Shown: piece by piece, positions 5,603-7,214 of the stretch
Numbering within the stretch: position 1 is the stretch's first letter
Layout of the letters: each line of letters starts with the position of its first letter
From: Erysipelotrichaceae bacterium
GTDB taxonomy: Bacteria; Bacillota_I; Bacilli_A; Erysipelotrichales; Coprobacillaceae
Reading direction: 5' to 3'
Assembly (NCBI GenBank): GCA_018365815.1
Contig: JAGZJH010000057.1
Span: 1-7,214, forward strand
DNA length: 7,214 nt
Notes under the pieces: generated by a model
The model's database searches: none
Seen by the model: the letters and a program-made list of their open reading frames with translations, nothing else
What the model was told of the DNA's origin: nothing
Program-made: the position numbers and the translations under genes

Positions 5603-6787
5603 ATGGCTAAAGAAAAATTTAACCGTGAGAAAGCTCACGTAAATATCGGAACTATTGGTCACGTTGACCATGGTAAAACAACTTTAACAGCTGCTATTAC
5701 TACTTACTTATCTAAAAAAGGTGGAGCTCAAGCTATGGATTATGCAGCAATTGATGCAGCACCTGAAGAAAAAGAAAGAGGTATCACAATCAACACTGCA
5801 CACGTTGAATACGAAACAGCTACTCGTCACTATGCACATGTTGACTGTCCAGGCCATGCTGACTACATCAAAAACATGATCACTGGTGCAGCTCAAATGG
5901 ACGGGGCTATCTTAGTAGTTGCTGCTACTGATGGACCTATGCCACAAACTAGAGAACATATCTTATTATCACGTCAAGTAGGTGTACCTTACATCATCGT
6001 ATTCTTAAATAAATGCGATATGGTTGATGATGATGAATTATTAGAATTAGTAGAAATGGAAGTTCGTGAATTATTAGACGAATATGAATTCCCTGGAGAT
6101 GATACTCCAATTATCCGTGGATCAGCTTTAAAAGCATTAGAAGGAGATCCAAAATGGGAACCTGCTATTGATGAATTAATGGCAGCAGTAGATAGTTATA
6201 TTCCAACTCCAACACGTGATACTGATAAACCATTCTTAATGCCAGTTGAAGACGTATTTACAATTACTGGACGTGGAACAGTTGCTACAGGACGTGTTGA
6301 ACGTGGACAATTAAAATTAAATGATACTATCGAAATCATTGGTATTACAGAAACTAGAAGCACAGTTGCTACTGGTATCGAAATGTTCCGTAAATTATTA
6401 GACTATGCTGAAGCTGGAGATAACGTAGGTGTTTTATTAAGAGGTGTTAACCGTGATGAAATCCAACGTGGACAAGTATTAGCTAAACCTGGTTCAGTTA
6501 ATCCACACAAAAAATTCAAATCTCAAGTTTACGTATTATCTAAAGATGAAGGTGGACGTCATACTCCATTCTTTGGAAACTATAGACCACAATTCTACTT
6601 CAGAACTACTGACATCACTGGTGTTATCGAATTAGAAGAAGGAGTAGAAATGGTTATGCCTGGTGATAACGTTGAATTAACAGTTGAATTAATTCACCCT
6701 ATCGCTATTGAAAACGGTACTAAATTCTCTATCCGTGAAGGTGGTAGAACAGTTGGTGCTGGTAACGTATCTGAAATTATTGAATAA
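5603..6787 (+). CDS. tuf: Elongation factor Tu
   Basis: EF-Tu is the GTPase that carries aminoacyl-tRNA to the ribosomal A site. The 394-residue product is full length. The G domain has G1 GHVDHGKT (19-26), switch I EKERGITIN (57-64), G3 DCPGHADY (81-88) with catalytic His85, G4 NKCD (136-139) and G5 SAL (174-176). Domain 2 starts near PFLMPVEDVFTITGRGTVATG. Domain 3 includes GNYRPQFYF (325-333) with Gln330, a position linked to kirromycin sensitivity, and the protein ends in GAGNVSEIIE. The start has AGGAGG (5587-5592) 10 bases upstream. It is the last gene of the operon, before a strong terminator, and is not followed by the S10 operon. Whether a second tuf exists elsewhere cannot be seen here. 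Confidence 0.98.
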   Translation: MAKEKFNREKAHVNIGTIGHVDHGKTTLTAAITTYLSKKGGAQAMDYAAIDAAPEEKERGITINTAHVEYETATRHYAHVDCPGHADYIKNMITGAAQMDGAILVVAATDGPMPQTREHILLSRQVGVPYIIVFLNKCDMVDDDELLELVEMEVRELLDEYEFPGDDTPIIRGSALKALEGDPKWEPAIDELMAAVDSYIPTPTRDTDKPFLMPVEDVFTITGRGTVATGRVERGQLKLNDTIEIIGITETRSTVATGIEMFRKLLDYAEAGDNVGVLLRGVNRDEIQRGQVLAKPGSVNPHKKFKSQVYVLSKDEGGRHTPFFGNYRPQFYFRTTDITGVIELEEGVEMVMPGDNVELTVELIHPIAIENGTKFSIREGGRTVGAGNVSEIIE

Positions 6788-6815
6788 TCTAAGATATAGT
6801 TAAATAATTACACTG

Positions 6816-6844
6816 AAAGAGAATAGGCGTACTATTCTCTTTTT
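6816..6844 (+). terminator. Intrinsic terminator of the str operon
   Basis: A perfect 11-bp stem AAAGAGAATAG (6816-6826) and CTATTCTCTTT (6832-6842), with a 5-base loop GCGTA and a T-run to 6844, starts 28 bases after the tuf stop codon. Confidence 0.92.
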
Positions 6845-6951
6845 AACTAGACAAAACTAATTTACGATGTAACTTTAGGCAAAATAGATATAAATATACA
6901 ACGTTAAACCTAAATTTTCCTAAAAAACTACTTTTCAATAAAAAAGTATGT
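6845..6951. other. Gene-free AT-rich spacer with a minor hairpin
   Basis: No ORF with a ribosome binding site is visible. TACTTTT (6929-6935) can pair with AAAAGTA (6942-6948), just before the second terminator. TTTAGG near 6873 and CCTAAA near 6909 could close a larger fold. A short untranslated RNA ending at 6983 is possible, but I see no clear promoter for it. Confidence 0.25.
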
Positions 6952-6983
6952 AACAATTACAATTTTTTTGTAATTGTTTTTTT
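6952..6983 (+). terminator. Second intrinsic terminator, no gene directly upstream
   Basis: An 11-bp stem AACAATTACAA (6952-6962) and TTGTAATTGTT (6968-6978) closes a 5-T loop and is followed by T7 (6977-6983). The stem is AT-rich, so weaker than the one at 6816. It may back up the tuf terminator, end an unseen small RNA, or remain from a lost gene. Confidence 0.7.
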
Positions 6984-7113
6984 GCGTTAAACAGTTCAAA
7001 TTGATATTTCTTGAGAAAATTTTGATAAAAAGCACTATTACTGTTCAAAAAGGCATAAAAAATTTATATTTTACATAGTGAATACATTAAATGATTATTT
7101 AATGCTATTAAAA
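6984..7113. other. Gene-free spacer before the insertion sequence
   Basis: No protein or RNA gene is recognisable. The only clear structure is a perfect 8-bp inverted repeat CATTAAAT (7085-7092) and ATTTAATG (7097-7104) around GATT, about 10-20 bases before the start of the insertion sequence. Confidence 0.4.
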
Positions 7114-7125
7114 TGGGTAGGGAGG

Positions 7126-7214
7126 TGCGGACAATTTCTTGGACCAAAAGGAACAAGGAGAAGAAAAACATGGCATATACGGAACAAGAAAAAGAACGAG
7201 CTCTCGCCCTATAT
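7126..7214 (+). mobile_element. Left end of an insertion sequence, probably IS3 family (runs off the right edge)
   Basis: TGCGGACAATTTCTTGGACC at 7126-7145 resembles the terminal repeat type of IS3/IS150-like elements, which begin with TG and carry TTGGAC some 20 bases in. It lies directly before a transposase-like start at 7170. The outer boundary is uncertain and could be as far left as the TG at 7114. The right end and target duplication are outside the window. Confidence 0.5.
7170..7214 (+). CDS. Start of a probable IS3-type transposase subunit (OrfA), cut by the window edge
   Basis: Only the first 15 residues, MAYTEQEKERALALY, are present and the frame is open to the edge. The pattern of an aromatic residue, EEK-type charged residues and ALxLY matches the first helix of the helix-turn-helix in many IS3-family OrfA proteins, which binds the element ends. 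AAGGAG (7155-7160) is 9 bases before the ATG. The in-frame GTG at 7125 was not chosen because the GGGAGG before it is too close. Product identity rests on a short peptide plus the terminal repeat-like sequence upstream. Confidence 0.55.
   Translation, partial: MAYTEQEKERALALY

Noticed and set aside
1..7214. CRISPR array, tRNA or rRNA genes
   Set aside because: I found no regularly spaced repeats of CRISPR length and no cloverleaf or rRNA-like sequence on either strand by eye.

Overview
The window is low-GC Firmicutes-type DNA, AT-rich with TTA, AAA and GAA codons dominating and strong AGGAGG-type ribosome binding sites. The S12, S7, EF-G and EF-Tu sequences, and the long form of S12 (137 aa, with extra residues before the PQKRGV motif), fit a gut lineage such as the Erysipelotrichia/Coprobacillus group. 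That placement is an inference from remembered family resemblance, not from a search.

Positions 1-2360 look like accessory DNA. It opens with nested inverted repeats that may be one end of an IS21-like insertion sequence. Next comes an unrecognised AT-rich gene (177-950) that appears to have lost its 5' end. A convergent minus-strand gene (986-1183) encodes a small ribbon-helix-helix DNA-binding protein. A divergently transcribed plus-strand gene (1318-2151) encodes a membrane-anchored coiled-coil protein with a Tyr/Asn/Gly/Ser linker and a Trp/Tyr-rich tail. The divergent spacer holds a short palindrome that could be the operator of the small regulator. After a strong terminator (2162-2207) there are two tandem GTAGTAAAT repeats. 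They resemble arm-type binding sites of Tn916-family integrases and are followed by a T-tract/A-tract stretch like the targets those elements use. Together these suggest that the accessory block is the end of an integrative element inserted just upstream of the str operon promoter.

Positions 2363-6844 are the conserved str operon: a near-consensus promoter, a short leader, rpsL (S12), rpsG (S7), fusA (EF-G) and tuf (EF-Tu), closed by a strong terminator. These genes supply the ribosomal decoding centre, the 30S head and the two GTPase factors that deliver aminoacyl-tRNA and drive translocation. A candidate internal promoter lies before tuf.

Positions 6845-7113 hold no convincing protein gene but include a second intrinsic terminator without an obvious gene in front of it. 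From about 7114-7126 to the window edge a second insertion sequence begins, with the first 15 codons of a probable transposase subunit (IS3-type OrfA). The most notable observation is the candidate integrative-element boundary abutting the str promoter; no complete new defence or metabolic system is visible.
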